64,000 bases of DNA from Cryptomeria japonica (lineage: Eukaryota > Streptophyta > Pinopsida > Cupressales > Cupressaceae), in assembly GCF_030272615.1 (NCBI RefSeq), contig NC_081415.1:378847392-378911391 (forward strand), written 5' to 3'. The notes below the pieces were generated by a model. That model had not been told where the DNA came from. It ran no database searches and saw only the letters and a list, made by a program, of their open reading frames with translations. Positions 35,121 to 46,979 of this stretch are shown piece by piece. The position numbers and the translations under genes were made by a program. Position 1 is the stretch's first letter. The number at the start of each line of letters is the position of its first letter.

Positions 35121-35834
35121 CAACAAGGTAACACACTTTTCAATATTTCATTATGTTGCATAGTTAATCTTATTGAATAACGTATATTGAATCTTAATTG
35201 CAAGGTCCAATAGAGCCAACATGAACAACAACACCATGAGTTGCTAGGTATAATGAACTCCCATATTGTCTTGTCTTTACACGAACAATATGAGTTGCTT
35301 CTAGTGTTGATATCCAAGGTGGGACTGCAAAAGTTATGAATATGCCTCATCCTTGTAAGTTTTTTTATTACAACTCCTAATTCTTGAGACTAAAATTTTT
35401 GTTCTTGATGTTTTTCACTAGTTGTCATAACCTCTGACTTTGATGCTTGTGCCTTAATAGAACTATATGTTTCTTGTATGCATACTTGGTCAAGGACTGC
35501 ATTATGATGCTATAGGGCTACAAACTAAGATTATTTATTGTATTGAGTTGCACATTTGACATGAGTTTCCCTATGACTGCTATGCACATTTATGTATATA
35601 CACTATTTCTAGTCTGTATATTGATATTAATTTGGAGAAAATATTACAAAACTCAGGGTATTCTCCATAAGACTAGAAAAAAGCTCAGATAAATTTCTGC
35701 AGCATTTTCTTACAATTACTTGTGATCATTTTTTTAGGAGTCCTGGTATCCATTTATAATAGTATGGATGCATACAAGCTTTGGACCCTTCAAAAGAAAG
35801 TTTGTTACAAACAACCGGTCATTTTCAAGAAGCG
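35121..35834. other. No gene seen; downstream flank of the minus-strand ORF3-like gene
   Basis: This is AT-rich sequence without a credible ORF. It follows the 3' end of the minus-strand gene and could be its U5-like continuation, but no PBS or LTR end was recognised. Confidence 0.4.
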
Positions 35835-38800
35835 GTTATAAGTCCTTTTCAGCATTTGTGGCTTCCTTTGCTTGTTGTTTTGTTGCAACCTCTTGTAGCT
35901 GCTCCCGAGCATCTTCTTTCTGTCCCATATACTTATCTTTCCACTCCTGATACACATCATCAATAGGCAAAGTAAAACTAGCAATCTTCTATTTCATATC
36001 TTCTAGCTGCTTCCAAGTGACTCGTACATTCCCAATCTCTGTTTCTATGAAACCATAATGAGATTTCACTTTTTCAATTTCCTCAATTGTTTGGATAAAT
36101 AAGGATGTGTCAGCAATACTAATAATCTAATTGATCCTTAGGGAAAAATTGTGGTCCACCTCCTTTAACCAAGTCTTCTCTTCCTTTAGCTGGACAGGAC
36201 CAATGAAACCTCCTAGAAACATTTCAAATTTATGATTTGCATATTCTTTCCTATAAAGTTGGGCTTTTCTTTTTATACCTGCTCCTTCCACTGAAAGAAT
36301 ATTCATCTCTTTTATAAACTCACATGTGGACCTTAGATTGTCATTCTCTTCTGCATCTGCATGGGAAGAACACATGAGCTCTAACTCTTTACCTCTAAGC
36401 ACCCACTTATTCAAGATTGGTTCCAAAGGGGCTTCTTCTTCTCTCAATTTGATCAAAATCTCAAGAATCCTCTTCATATTTATGTATACATTGGAGGTTT
36501 TGACTGAGTTAGCAAACTTCAAGATGGTGGCTTTCACCTTCTCCTCATATTTGTTTGCATACAATGTTTGAGCTTGTTTCAATTTTTCCAGCTCATGTTG
36601 GACATTTTCAGGTAATTAGGAACTAGAAGGCATAGGAGAAGGGGGATATTCAATGATGGGACTAGTAGGAGGGGGTTTTGCTAGAGAGGAGGCTATCATG
36701 AGTGTAGAATATTCGTCGAGATGATATTGACCTGCCAGTTAACTCTAGAGTCTAGCAATTATGCTGTCTCTATTGGCTCTTCCTTCTTTAGCATCATTTT
36801 AAGCTTTTAAAATAGTCTCCAACATCAATTGGAGATTAGCCTTTTCTTGTGCCTCTTTCTCTGCCACTGCAACACTGAATTTTGCAGTCTCTAGGACTGT
36901 GCTTGTAGCTTCCACTACCCCTGTGTCTTGGACTCTTTTAACTATCATGCCTCCTAAGAGGCTAGAATCTGATGCATCCTTCCTTCTTTTGTTTTCATCC
37001 TTCTTTAAAGACCATATGACAAGAGCAACATTATCTTTGTTGAATGTCACTCCTTCTATAGGCTTTGTTTCTTTCCTCACTGCATCAAGCACTAAGGCAT
37101 CAGCTATATCCCATTCAGGGAGAATCAACACACCAGCCTTTGCTACCATTTCTCTTCCTTTCTCAGGGGTGATTGCTTTGAACTCCTCCATCATTTCTTG
37201 CTTAACCTCTTCTTCTACCTGAGTTGTAATTTTAAGAGGTTGTTCAATTTTCCTCTATTCACATCTAGTCTTGAATTGATCAATATTTTGCTTCCATAAA
37301 AACTATATAAAATCTCCTGATGTGACAAAATTACTGTCATCTAGGAATTCTTCACTAGCTTGCTTGACAGTAAGGTCCATTTCTTGGCCCTTTAACTCAC
37401 CATCAGTCAAATCCATTTCAGCATTAGGTGGCTCTTCGGGTAGGCCCTCTTGGGTCTCCTCATAGGTATAGGCAATCTCACCGAGACTCTCTAACTGCAA
37501 TAATTGTTCAACCACAGCTTGTTCATCTCCAATGTGGATAGGAGACTGAGATGGAGAATATTGAGGCTCATCAGTTTTCCTTTCCCACTCTCTGCTTCTT
37601 AGGGGAATCCTGGATGTCAATGACATCTTCAATTTTCCTCTTCCCTTTTGAAGTGGAAGGCTCACCTGTCATTGGCATTATCATAGTGTACTTTGACCTT
37701 TTGTGTATTACATAGTCACCACGTGGGATATCTCTAGCAAAGGCAGGCTTAGCCAATACCATCTTAGCCTTATCAGGCTCATTTTGCATTATGGCCTCCC
37801 TCTTTTCTTTTAAGGTCTACATGAAATCTTCAAAATAAAGAATCAGGAATTTTATTTTCTCCTCAAATGGATTGAAGCTAGAAAGGGGGTCATAGCCAGT
37901 GTCAAATTGATGGATAAAATCAAGGGCTTTCTTATATGCCACCCACTTCTCCTTCCTTAGGTCTTGCTCATCTAAGCTGAATTCATTTCTAATCAGATCT
38001 TTTGGGAACTGAAATTGATGTGGCCTACCTCTGCACACTGCTCTTTTTCTGAACATGCCATTGAAAAAATCCTCGAGGTCTGCACATCTTAACACTGCAA
38101 TAGATAGCCTATATGGCTTAAAGAATTCTTCAAAAAATCTCCATCCACCCTTAGTGATCACAAAATGGTGAGCCATTGTAATAGTTGGGAAAATAGTCCC
38201 TTTACCTCTATTGGTTAGCTCTGCTTCTTGTACTCCCCCAATTTGTCTCAGGACTTCTGCAATCCCTATCTTCAATGGGACCTGATAGGGTAGTAAAAAG
38301 GGGGTGCCTCTAAATCCAAACACTCTAAAAATAGTAGACACATGGTACAAATATATGTCTCCCCAATTGTGAACAATCTTGATATCCTCTGCAAACTCCT
38401 TTGGTCTGAGAAACTCCAAAAGAGCCTTAGGAATTCTAGGGTTTTCTCTGCATAGAAGAATCCTAATTTTAGATGCAAAGCATCTATCAAACTTTAAATA
38501 ACTTGCATCTTCTCTATCCCAAGATAGAATAGTACTCCACAATTGCACTGGCATCTCCTCTTTATCCTTGACCTTAATCAAGTCCATCTCCTTTCCAAAA
38601 TAATCAGCCCCTTTGAACAAAAACATATGCATTAACATGGATTACCATCCAAATGGCCTATCCACCTTACCATTTTTTATTCCTAATAGCCCTTTATGAA
38701 TTGCATCAGCAAGGTATGGGGCATAATCAAATGTTATTGCTATGGAGGGGTTTAGAATTTGTGCAATCATTAACATATGATGGGTTGGCATATTCTTTTC

Positions 38801-39460
38801 AGCATCCTCTCCAAAAATCTGGCATAATGCCCAATACATACCCTTAGCTCTCAGAGTGAATAGGTTGAGAGAGAATGGTTCCACTATGGTGGAGCCTACA
38901 ACTGTTAACCCCCCTATCTTTAAAAAGAATTCTTTCGATGGGTCACTTCTAAGATGATCCCTTTGTGTGTTGTAAACCTAGGCTAATGACTCAAAGTCAA
39001 TAGGTTCTAACAAATTGGAGGACTCACTGAGTTTAAACACTTTCCTGAAATCATCTTCATTTATCTCAATTAAGATTGATCCCTTTATGTTTCTAATGCA
39101 TCTTGCCACAGATTCATAATTATATGCAATCAGGGCTAACAGATCTACATCCATAAAAACACCTGGGACCACAAGCTTTCCTACATCCTGCTCCCATATG
39201 CCATTCAAAGGAGCTGGGGAATTCCTCTGCCCAAAACTGACTTTGAAGAGTCCTAAGCCTTACAATCCTATTTCAGGGTCCCTCAACCAATTACCCTTAT
39301 CATAAAGGCCATCTCCAATTTTTAGACGAGGGTTCTTAGGTACTAGCTCTTTGGCCTTAGCCCCAGCATTGGTGGACATGGTTAATTGCTCTAAAAAATC
39401 ATCACAAATATTTCAGTCCTGGTAATTCACTTTCCCTGTAAATTCTCTTCTGGGTGCCAT
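35835..39460 (-). pseudogene. D: divergent ORF3-family protein (about 1,200 codons)
   Basis: It reads on the minus strand from ATG 39458-39460 (MAPRREFTGKVNYQD) to a stop near 35835-35837, with about ten stops and one frameshift near 37600. It matches ORF3 of elements A and B block by block: VGKLVVPGVFMDVDLLALI, APYLADAIHKGL, MPVQLWSTILSWDRE, LLEFLRPKEFAEDI, VHNWGDIYLYH, FRVFGFRGTPFLLPY, EKWVAYKKALDFI, SGDFIxFLWKQ, EKGREMVAKAGVLILPEWDI. A Lys-rich segment (KRKIEDVIDIQDSPKKQR) and a long charged, coiled-coil-like C-terminus follow. Identity is low, so this is an old paralogue from another element family. I saw no gag-pol beside it. The function is unknown. Confidence 0.72.
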
Positions 39461-40208
39461 TCTGGTCAAACAATTATACCACTAGAAGCTAGCACAGAAC
39501 TCTAATGAAGTAATTCACACAGCAGTATTTGAGAACAAACCAAGAGTTATCAAGAAAAGCCCAAGAAACCTGATTATTCGCCTGAAGAAAATCGCTTTGC
39601 AACAATTCACTCTGCAACAAACTTCGATGAAACAATACTTAACAATCAAGTTGATGCGAACTGAAAAGGGCAAGTTGGCATTTAAGTTTTTATAAATTAA
39701 CTGCGCATGCTTTGGCTTTCTTTTTAGAATTAAATTCACCAAATCAAATTCAAAACTGGCTCCAATGGGTCATAATTTTTCTAAGTCTTTCCTCTGTTTC
39801 GCTTTTTTGCTACTTCGCAGAACATAAAACCCGTGCTCTTTTCTTTTGCGAAACAATGCTAGCTATTGGATTTCAAGAACTTACATCACCTTTATCTCTG
39901 TTTAATCTCTTTGCTTTAGTGTTAGGCCCTACCTCCTTTTCACCACTTCGTGGAGTTTAACAGTCGTGCACTTTTCCTTTGTGAGGCCGCGCCAAGCATT
40001 AGATCAAACTCAAATCACCCAGCCTTTAACTCCAACCGAGACCGTCAATCCTTTTAACTAACTGCGCCTCATCTTGACGACTAACGGTTTTCAATATTTT
40101 GCTGAGGTTAAGCTACGGACATCTTTGGGTCACGAAACAATGAGAATTGTTGGATCAATCTTGAGATGAATGCCTTTTAAGTGGGCCCTTTATCCAAGAA
40201 TTACTTAC
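39461..40208. repeat. Degenerate repeat region upstream of D, left part
   Basis: It contains GCGAAACAATG...ATTGGAT and CACGAAACAATGAGAATTG units related to those at 44930-45860. It is upstream of the D start, the position held in elements A and B by the TCATCGA array. The insertion of element E splits the region. Confidence 0.5.
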
Positions 40209-43200
40209 TATAATGCCCCACCAGGAAATCCCTAAGGGTTTTAAGTTAAAAACACTCCATTAGAGTGTAAATATATATATATATATATATTTTTTAATAA
40301 TACTAAGAGTAGTTAATTATAAGTTACAACATTAAGATAGATTGAAGCTATCTCAAAGTTATCTCTAACTAGATAACACAGCGGAAGGCTAGAACGATCC
40401 TAAGGAGTTTCCCAACGCAATTACATAACCTTACACCTAACTCAACTTGCGTCATTAGATCCATTAAACTGGATATTTTAATTACGAGATAATTGCATAG
40501 ATCTTGATTATATATGTGTTCAATGGTTGGACATCTTATAATTTTAGGAAGCGTTCATTTACTTTGGGTGGTTAGGAGGCCATTGAGAGGTCATTTATTC
40601 ATTGCACTTTAATTCACAATTACATTAAGAGGCCTCCAAAAAGGTTCATGCATTTAATATAATGAAGTTCATTCATTGGGATTAGGGAATCCATTCACAA
40701 TCGATGTCATCCTTTAATATTAAAAGTATGGTTAATCAGACGAGATTCATTCATTAAGGATTAACTACAATTAATAGAGTGAGATCCCTTCATTTGATTT
40801 CATGCATAGCCAACTAATGAGTTGTAGTTCTTTTATGAAAGATAAAATGTGAGTTGCCATAGAATTCATTTGAAGTTTTGATAATGCAAATAAATGGACT
40901 AATTCTATTAGGGTGGATATGCATTAGGACACACAAGAGCATCCTTTAACTTAAGATATCGTTAGCTAGATGATATTCATCATTTCAAGATTTGAATAAT
41001 AAGATCATAGTGACATTCTTCTATTAGGATTAAAATACAATTATCTTATTGCATATCACTCACTCTTTTTTTTTGTTAAATGAAGTTAATATGAGAGAGA
41101 TACTTTTACTAAGATTTAATGTATAAACAACTAATCAATTATTTCCCCATTTTAGTTCAATTTTTGCAATCATAAGGGAATTCTTTTTATAAGGGTTATA
41201 ACATGGATACCTAGTTGAGTCCACACAATTATCAAATAAAGTTGGTGAGGATTATTGGTTATAATTACAACATAAATGACTAAATATATTCATCCATTAT
41301 AGTGGAAGATAATTAACATGGTGTTATTCATTTAAGAAGATAAAGTAAATACTTATTTATGGTTTATTCTTTTAGATTCCAGCTTAGAATTTATAACATT
41401 AATTCTATCGTTGTTTCCCCTACTCATTTGTTCAATTTACATGCTTAATAACCAGTTAATCCGATGATGTAATCTAGCAAGATTCTTTCCACTATTACAA
41501 CTTTTAATTCACATTCTCAAAATACTTTTTCCATAACTTTAATTACAGTATTTTAAATACTATGCCATCATCATAATTTACAATGTATTATGAACCTAAA
41601 TAACTACATTTATCCAGATGAATAATGTTATGCACTTAGATTTGAATTCATTAAATTTCTACCATACACTTATGCAAGAATACAACCATCCATGATAATT
41701 TAAAGCATAAAACAAAGTAAGCTAAAAACATCGCATAACACAGATATGATCTCGGAGTTCACCCCTAAAGGGCTACATCTCCGGGTCTGCTCAACTGCAA
41801 GACCCCTTTGGTATTATATCGTTAGGAATACATAATTTATAAGTCTTACATCTTTGCCTCTTAGGCGAACTCAACCAATAAACAATAGACACCTCATTCG
41901 GAGTTTACATAATGATCCCTTCTAGAGTGGCTCCAACTAAAACACTTCAAGCAAAAACAACAAGGATTTCTTAACTGGTGGTACCCTAAATGAAGACTTG
42001 ACCGACTTTGGTCAGACAAAAGCAATCAGATGACGGTGACCCAACATACCTACCTAGGCCGTGCTATTATAACAGACGCATCAAATTTCCAAAATAATAA
42101 GCCATGCTCAAGCGTTAACGGGTAATTACAACTCTCTCTCAAGTTGACTTAAACATCTAAACAATTTAATTAATCCTTAGAAGAAACACTAATGACAAGT
42201 TGGTTTACGACAATAGTCTAGCCCCTTCTCTAACAACTCAACAAAAAAAATTCCCCTTTTACTATAAGAACAAATTACATTGAGAACGACTGAAGAAATG
42301 GAAAAGCATTACCGAGCTAAATCAAGCTTCTATTGCATACATTTAAAAATTAAAGACCATTCCCTCCACTCGATTTACTCATTATCATATAACCAATTAT
42401 CATTCGATTTTAAATCACAGTGAAAGTCATTGCTATATTAAAGCCCAAAAATTTATATATGTAATTAATGATATTTGCTAAATAGATGCTATCTATTTTA
42501 GCATGTATTATAATATAAGCATTTATCCCCTTTTCTTTTTTTTTTTAAAAAAACATTATTTTCTAAAATAAAATCCCAACTCTTTCTTTTTATAACACAA
42601 AATATTACTCAAAGTATATTTTATTGCATTATATATATATATTTTATAATAAAAACAAGATTTTAAAACTAAAATAAAATAATAAAAAAAAAACTTAAAA
42701 TATTAATAAAAGGAAGGGGCGCTGCAGGGCCCACCTTCCAACACGGAAGAGGCGGGGATCCCGCAGCTCCCTCGCAGCCCAGCGGTGGCACAGGGAATAC
42801 CCCCTGCAGCCACTGTGCATGCAGGGTTTCCCTGCGGCCATTGTGGTCGCAAGTTTTACCCTATGGCCATAGTGAACGCAGGGTCCCCTGCGGCCACTTA
42901 GTGGCTACAGGTCCCTGCGTCACTATGGGGTTTTCCTGCGTGCCAAGGAGAGGGGAGGAAACGGGGGAGGGGGCGGCGGCGCGAGCCGAGCTTCGGCTCC
43001 TCCGCCCGCCAAATCCTACCCCTAAATTTATATTATTTTTTTTGTTTATTTTTTTGGTATACATTTCCAGTTTCGTTTTTTTTTTTTTTCCTTCCCTTTT
43101 TTTTAAATTTTGAAATAAACCAAAAATGAATGACAAAAAGAATGTAAAAACCCCATACCCCATTTTTATAGTCATAAAATGAATTTCCAGATTTACCCAA

Positions 43201-44753
43201 AAACTCCATTATGGAACAAACATCTCCACATCAGGTTTTAAGCCACCAAATCTATCAAGAATAAGAATTTGTTTCAAAAAACAACCAAACTTGTAAAGAA
43301 AAACTGAATCTATCCTTCAAACCAAACATCCATGGATAATATCTCTCTTTTTTTTTTTTAAACCCAACATGAAATAAAAAGTTAGATTCGAATCCTACCT
43401 CATAATGCATTCCAGGCAAGAATCTTCATGAAGAGCTCCCCCAATCTGCTGCTCTAAGACTCCATTTTTTTTCCAACAAATCCCCCAATCTCCATTTTTT
43501 TTTTTTTTCCAAAAAAAAAAGTCCCCCAAAAGAGAGAACCCCCCAAAATGTTTCCAAAGCTAGGTTAAAATAAGAAACCCTAATTTTGCCCTAATTTTCA
43601 ATTTCGAATTTAGGCATTTATTTTTAAAATAAAATAAATGAAAATAAAAATGGAAACCACTATTCAATCCTTCTTATTCATTTTTTTTTTAAAATTAAAA
43701 AGCTTCCATTTCTTATTTAACTCTAATTTTAAATTTCTTCATATCACTTTAGCCAACACTTTATATTTTGATTAATTTAATTTTCTAAAACCCAAACTTT
43801 TATACTATATCCACTTTACAAGTAAAAAGGAAATAATTTCTTTTAAATAATAATAATTTACCCTTTTTCTTCCAAAATGTGAAAATGAGTAATTTATTTC
43901 TATCTCCCAAATGACTTTAAATTTTTCCTTTCCAAAACGCATAACTCATTAAATTCATTATTATCGAATTTAACTATTAAATTGACTTGTTATAACATAG
44001 TAAAGCGACCTTTTTTTTAAATAAATGATTAATCTAATGCAAGAGTCTTATTTATTCTAATTTCTCAACTACAAATGCGTAAATGAGCACACTAACCCCA
44101 GTTAAATACCTTGAGCTTGCCACAATAATAATTTAAAGCAATCTCTTAAATTAATGATTAATCATATAAAGGAAGCTACCCATTTAAATTTTTAAATTAC
44201 TAATGTGCACGTCTACTCATAAATTTGAATTTAATACTTAGAACAACAAACTCCACTTACCTCGTGCAAGGCACGCAAAACGAGGAAGTCCACCAAATCA
44301 CATGACATAAAATCCAATGAAAAGTGAGAGCCCCACGAACCACACATGCGATGCTCACTTGACCATGGCTAAGGCAAGATGAGAGTTATATGACCACCAA
44401 ATCCGAATTCTAAAAATGAAGGAGGCACACTCAACTTTGCAAATCCCAAAGGAGATGCACCTTGCCCTAAGCGGTGTTGTACCTGCAATCTCCTGCACCC
44501 ATGAATTCATACAAGCATACATATACATATACATATTCAATGAAGGCATTAGCTCAAGATTTATCACAAGGGTTAGTAACAATTACATTTACACAAGAAT
44601 CGATGCAAAGACACAATAATAGGTATGCATGATTATTTATATTATCTAAACTACACAATGCACCACGGTTAACCTACCATTCATGAATGCCACATAGGAA
44701 GTCAATCAAGGTCAAACGGGTTTTACAAGTCTGACTAGGGTAGGGGCATTACA
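40209..44753. mobile_element. Element E: probable solo LTR (4,545 bp)
   Basis: The ends are T(A)TAATGCCCC...GGGGCATTACA, an 11-bp imperfect inverted pair, with target duplication CTTAC at 40204-40208 and 44754-44758. I find no second copy of the terminal sequence inside, no gag-pol and no credible ORF. A solo LTR of a large gypsy family fits best; a non-autonomous element is possible. It holds an (AT)n run (40269-40290), a GC-rich patch (42717-43016) and several poly-T runs. Confidence 0.7.
42717..43016. other. GC-rich, CpG-rich patch inside element E
   Basis: About 300 bp of GC-rich sequence lies within AT-rich surroundings, with repeated CCCTGCGGCCA and GCAGGG words, some in inverted pairs. 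It might be the promoter or R region of the LTR. The ORFs crossing it look artefactual. Confidence 0.5.
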
Positions 44754-46055
44754 CTTACCCCAATTGTTATCCGGTTAATAAACACCACATGGCAGTCGGC
44801 CATTAGCCCTGGAAACTCCTTTTGGTTCCACCCTTAATCCGCCACGTGTTCCCTTTTACTATTCCCACATAAATGTTGGTTACACCTAGGTGGGCCCTCA
44901 ACCATTTTTTTAAACCATGTGTCACGTCACTCCTCCGTGTGATTTCCACTTGTCTTTCGTGACTTCATGAACATTATTCTTTGTTTGGCTTGCAACCATG
45001 AAACGACGAGAACCGTTAGATCAGAATAGACCTGATCTTCTTTTAACTTCATACCATGCTTGTCCCTTGGGCCCATCAGCCTTTTCTCTACTTCGTAATG
45101 ACTAACTTGCTAGCATCTTATCTTTGCGAATTCACAGGAGCCGTTAGATCTCAAGAACTTGCTCGTTGTTTACTCTTTTTATGACAACCTTGCCCGAACC
45201 CACTGCATACCGCCAACTCAGTGCCTTGTCACCACCATGTCATCGCCAACTGGGGTTACCACATTTACTACCACTCTTAGCAGGAACCTCCATGTTTTTT
45301 CTATTTCGCTAAAGGTATAGCTCATGCATCTCTCAGCCATGAAACAATGAGAAGCCATTGATCTTTTTCCAAGCTCTACAAAAAGCGGTAGCTGTTATGC
45401 CACATCACTCCTCCATGTGATTTCCACTTGTCTTTCGCAACTTTGCGAACATTATTCTTCATTTGGATTGCAGCCACGAAACCACGAGAACCGTTAGATC
45501 AAAACAAACCTGATCTACTTTTAACTTCATGCCATGCCTATCCCTTGGGCCCATCAGCCTTTTCGCTACTTCGCAATAACTAACTTGCTAGCATCTTATC
45601 TTCATGAATTCCTGCGAGTCATTAGATCTCAAGAACTTGCTCGTTGTTTACTCTTTTTATGACAACCTTGCCCGGACCCACTGCATATGGCCAACTCAGT
45701 GCCTTGTCACCGCCATGTCATCACCAACTCGGGTTACCACATTTACTACCACTCTTAGTGGGACCCTCCACCTTTTTGCTATTTTGCTGAAGGTATAGCT
45801 CGTGCATCTCCCAGCCATGAAACAACGAGAAGCCATTGATCTTTTTCCAACCCGATCATTCTTTAACCAAAGAAGACCGCTTATCTCTGGGACCCGCCAA
45901 ACCCTTTCGCCACTTCGCGAATGTTAAAACATGTTCAGCTTGATCTCACGAAACCACATTGTCCATCTGATCAAATGAAACTTGATCGATGTTTAGCTTT
46001 GGTCCAAACCTATATGCCAGGTAAATGACAAGGGGAGAACACTTTTATGATAAAT
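44754..46055. repeat. Degenerate repeat region upstream of D, right part, with 478-bp tandem duplication
   Basis: About 44930-45390 and 45405-45860 are two diverged copies with a period of 478 bp, measured at GAGAACCGTTAGATC and at AGAAGCCATTG. Internally, words such as CACGAAACCACGAGAACCG and CTTGCTCGTTGTTTACTC recur. There is no credible gene. Element B is inserted just after it. Confidence 0.7.
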
Positions 46056-46159
46056 GGACCTGTTGAGCACTATATTTGAAATAAAAAAAAAATCTTCCCA
46101 TGGGCGTGAAAACTAAAAGATTATCGGCCAAAATATCATATCGAGCACTTCAAAAGGAG

Positions 46160-46686
46160 TTTCACCGAAAGAATACTTTCATTGAAATAGAGCATGACGT
46201 GTAAAACACTACGTAAAGATGTCTTCGGTGGAATATCACTTTCGATAAATGAAGGAAGCCGCTCATCGATACTCCAGTTTCATCGAAAAGTGAAAAGCAA
46301 AAGGCAAAAAGCAAAAAGTGAAGTCGAGGAGATACAACTGCCGAAGAAACTTAAAAAGCATTCATCAAAAAGAAAATCTCATCGATAGCATTATATCGAA
46401 CAAAAACATAGGGGTTTTATCGATAAAGGGGATATCGAAGAAAAAAGACTTTCGAAGAGCTTGCATGAACTTTCACCGAAAAACAGAACTCATCGAAATA
46501 TGATTTCGATGAAACTTACGAGTGACTCATCGAAAGAAAGTTCATTGAGGAAAAGATGATTTCGAGGAGACTAAAAAATGGTTTTTCGACATGGGCTATT
46601 CGCCGATGAAGTGATATCAAGGAAAGTGAGCTTTCGATGAAAGATCAAAGTATTCGGCCAAAGACAAGGGTTTCATCGAAAACTCG
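46160..46686. promoter_or_regulatory. TCATCGA motif array, element B 5' LTR
   Basis: About 20 copies of TTTCATCGAAA, CTCATCGATA, TTTCGATGA and close variants lie between the LTR start and ORF3, in the position seen in element A. They are repeated in the 3' LTR (57749-58275). The role is inferred. Confidence 0.5.
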
Positions 46687-46979
46687 ATTTACGATCATTT
46701 CAGTTGAACAGTACTTCCCGCGAAAGAGTTAAAAGCCCAAGTGAAGAATGTCACATCTGCATTTAAGTTTAAACATTTGAATAGCCATTATAGATGCAGA
46801 GACATTAACTGTGCACAAGTTGCCCATGCAATTATAGCTAAACTGATTGAATCCTCATAAGAACCAGATTGATGCCAAGAGACTGAAAGTTGCAAGGAAT
46901 TTGCTAAAGCTCGTGAATGACAATCAGAAGAGTTAGACAATTCTCCAAGTAAGTGTGATTTCTCGTATTTTCTGAAATT

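Noticed and set aside
42841-43175. ORFs over the GC-rich patch of element E
   Set aside because: They have biased composition, no domain, and end in poly-T/poly-A coding runs.
40209-44753. DNA transposon with TAATGCCCC inverted ends
   Set aside because: The short inverted ends with TG/CA-type termini and a 5-bp TSD fit an LTR better; no transposase was seen.
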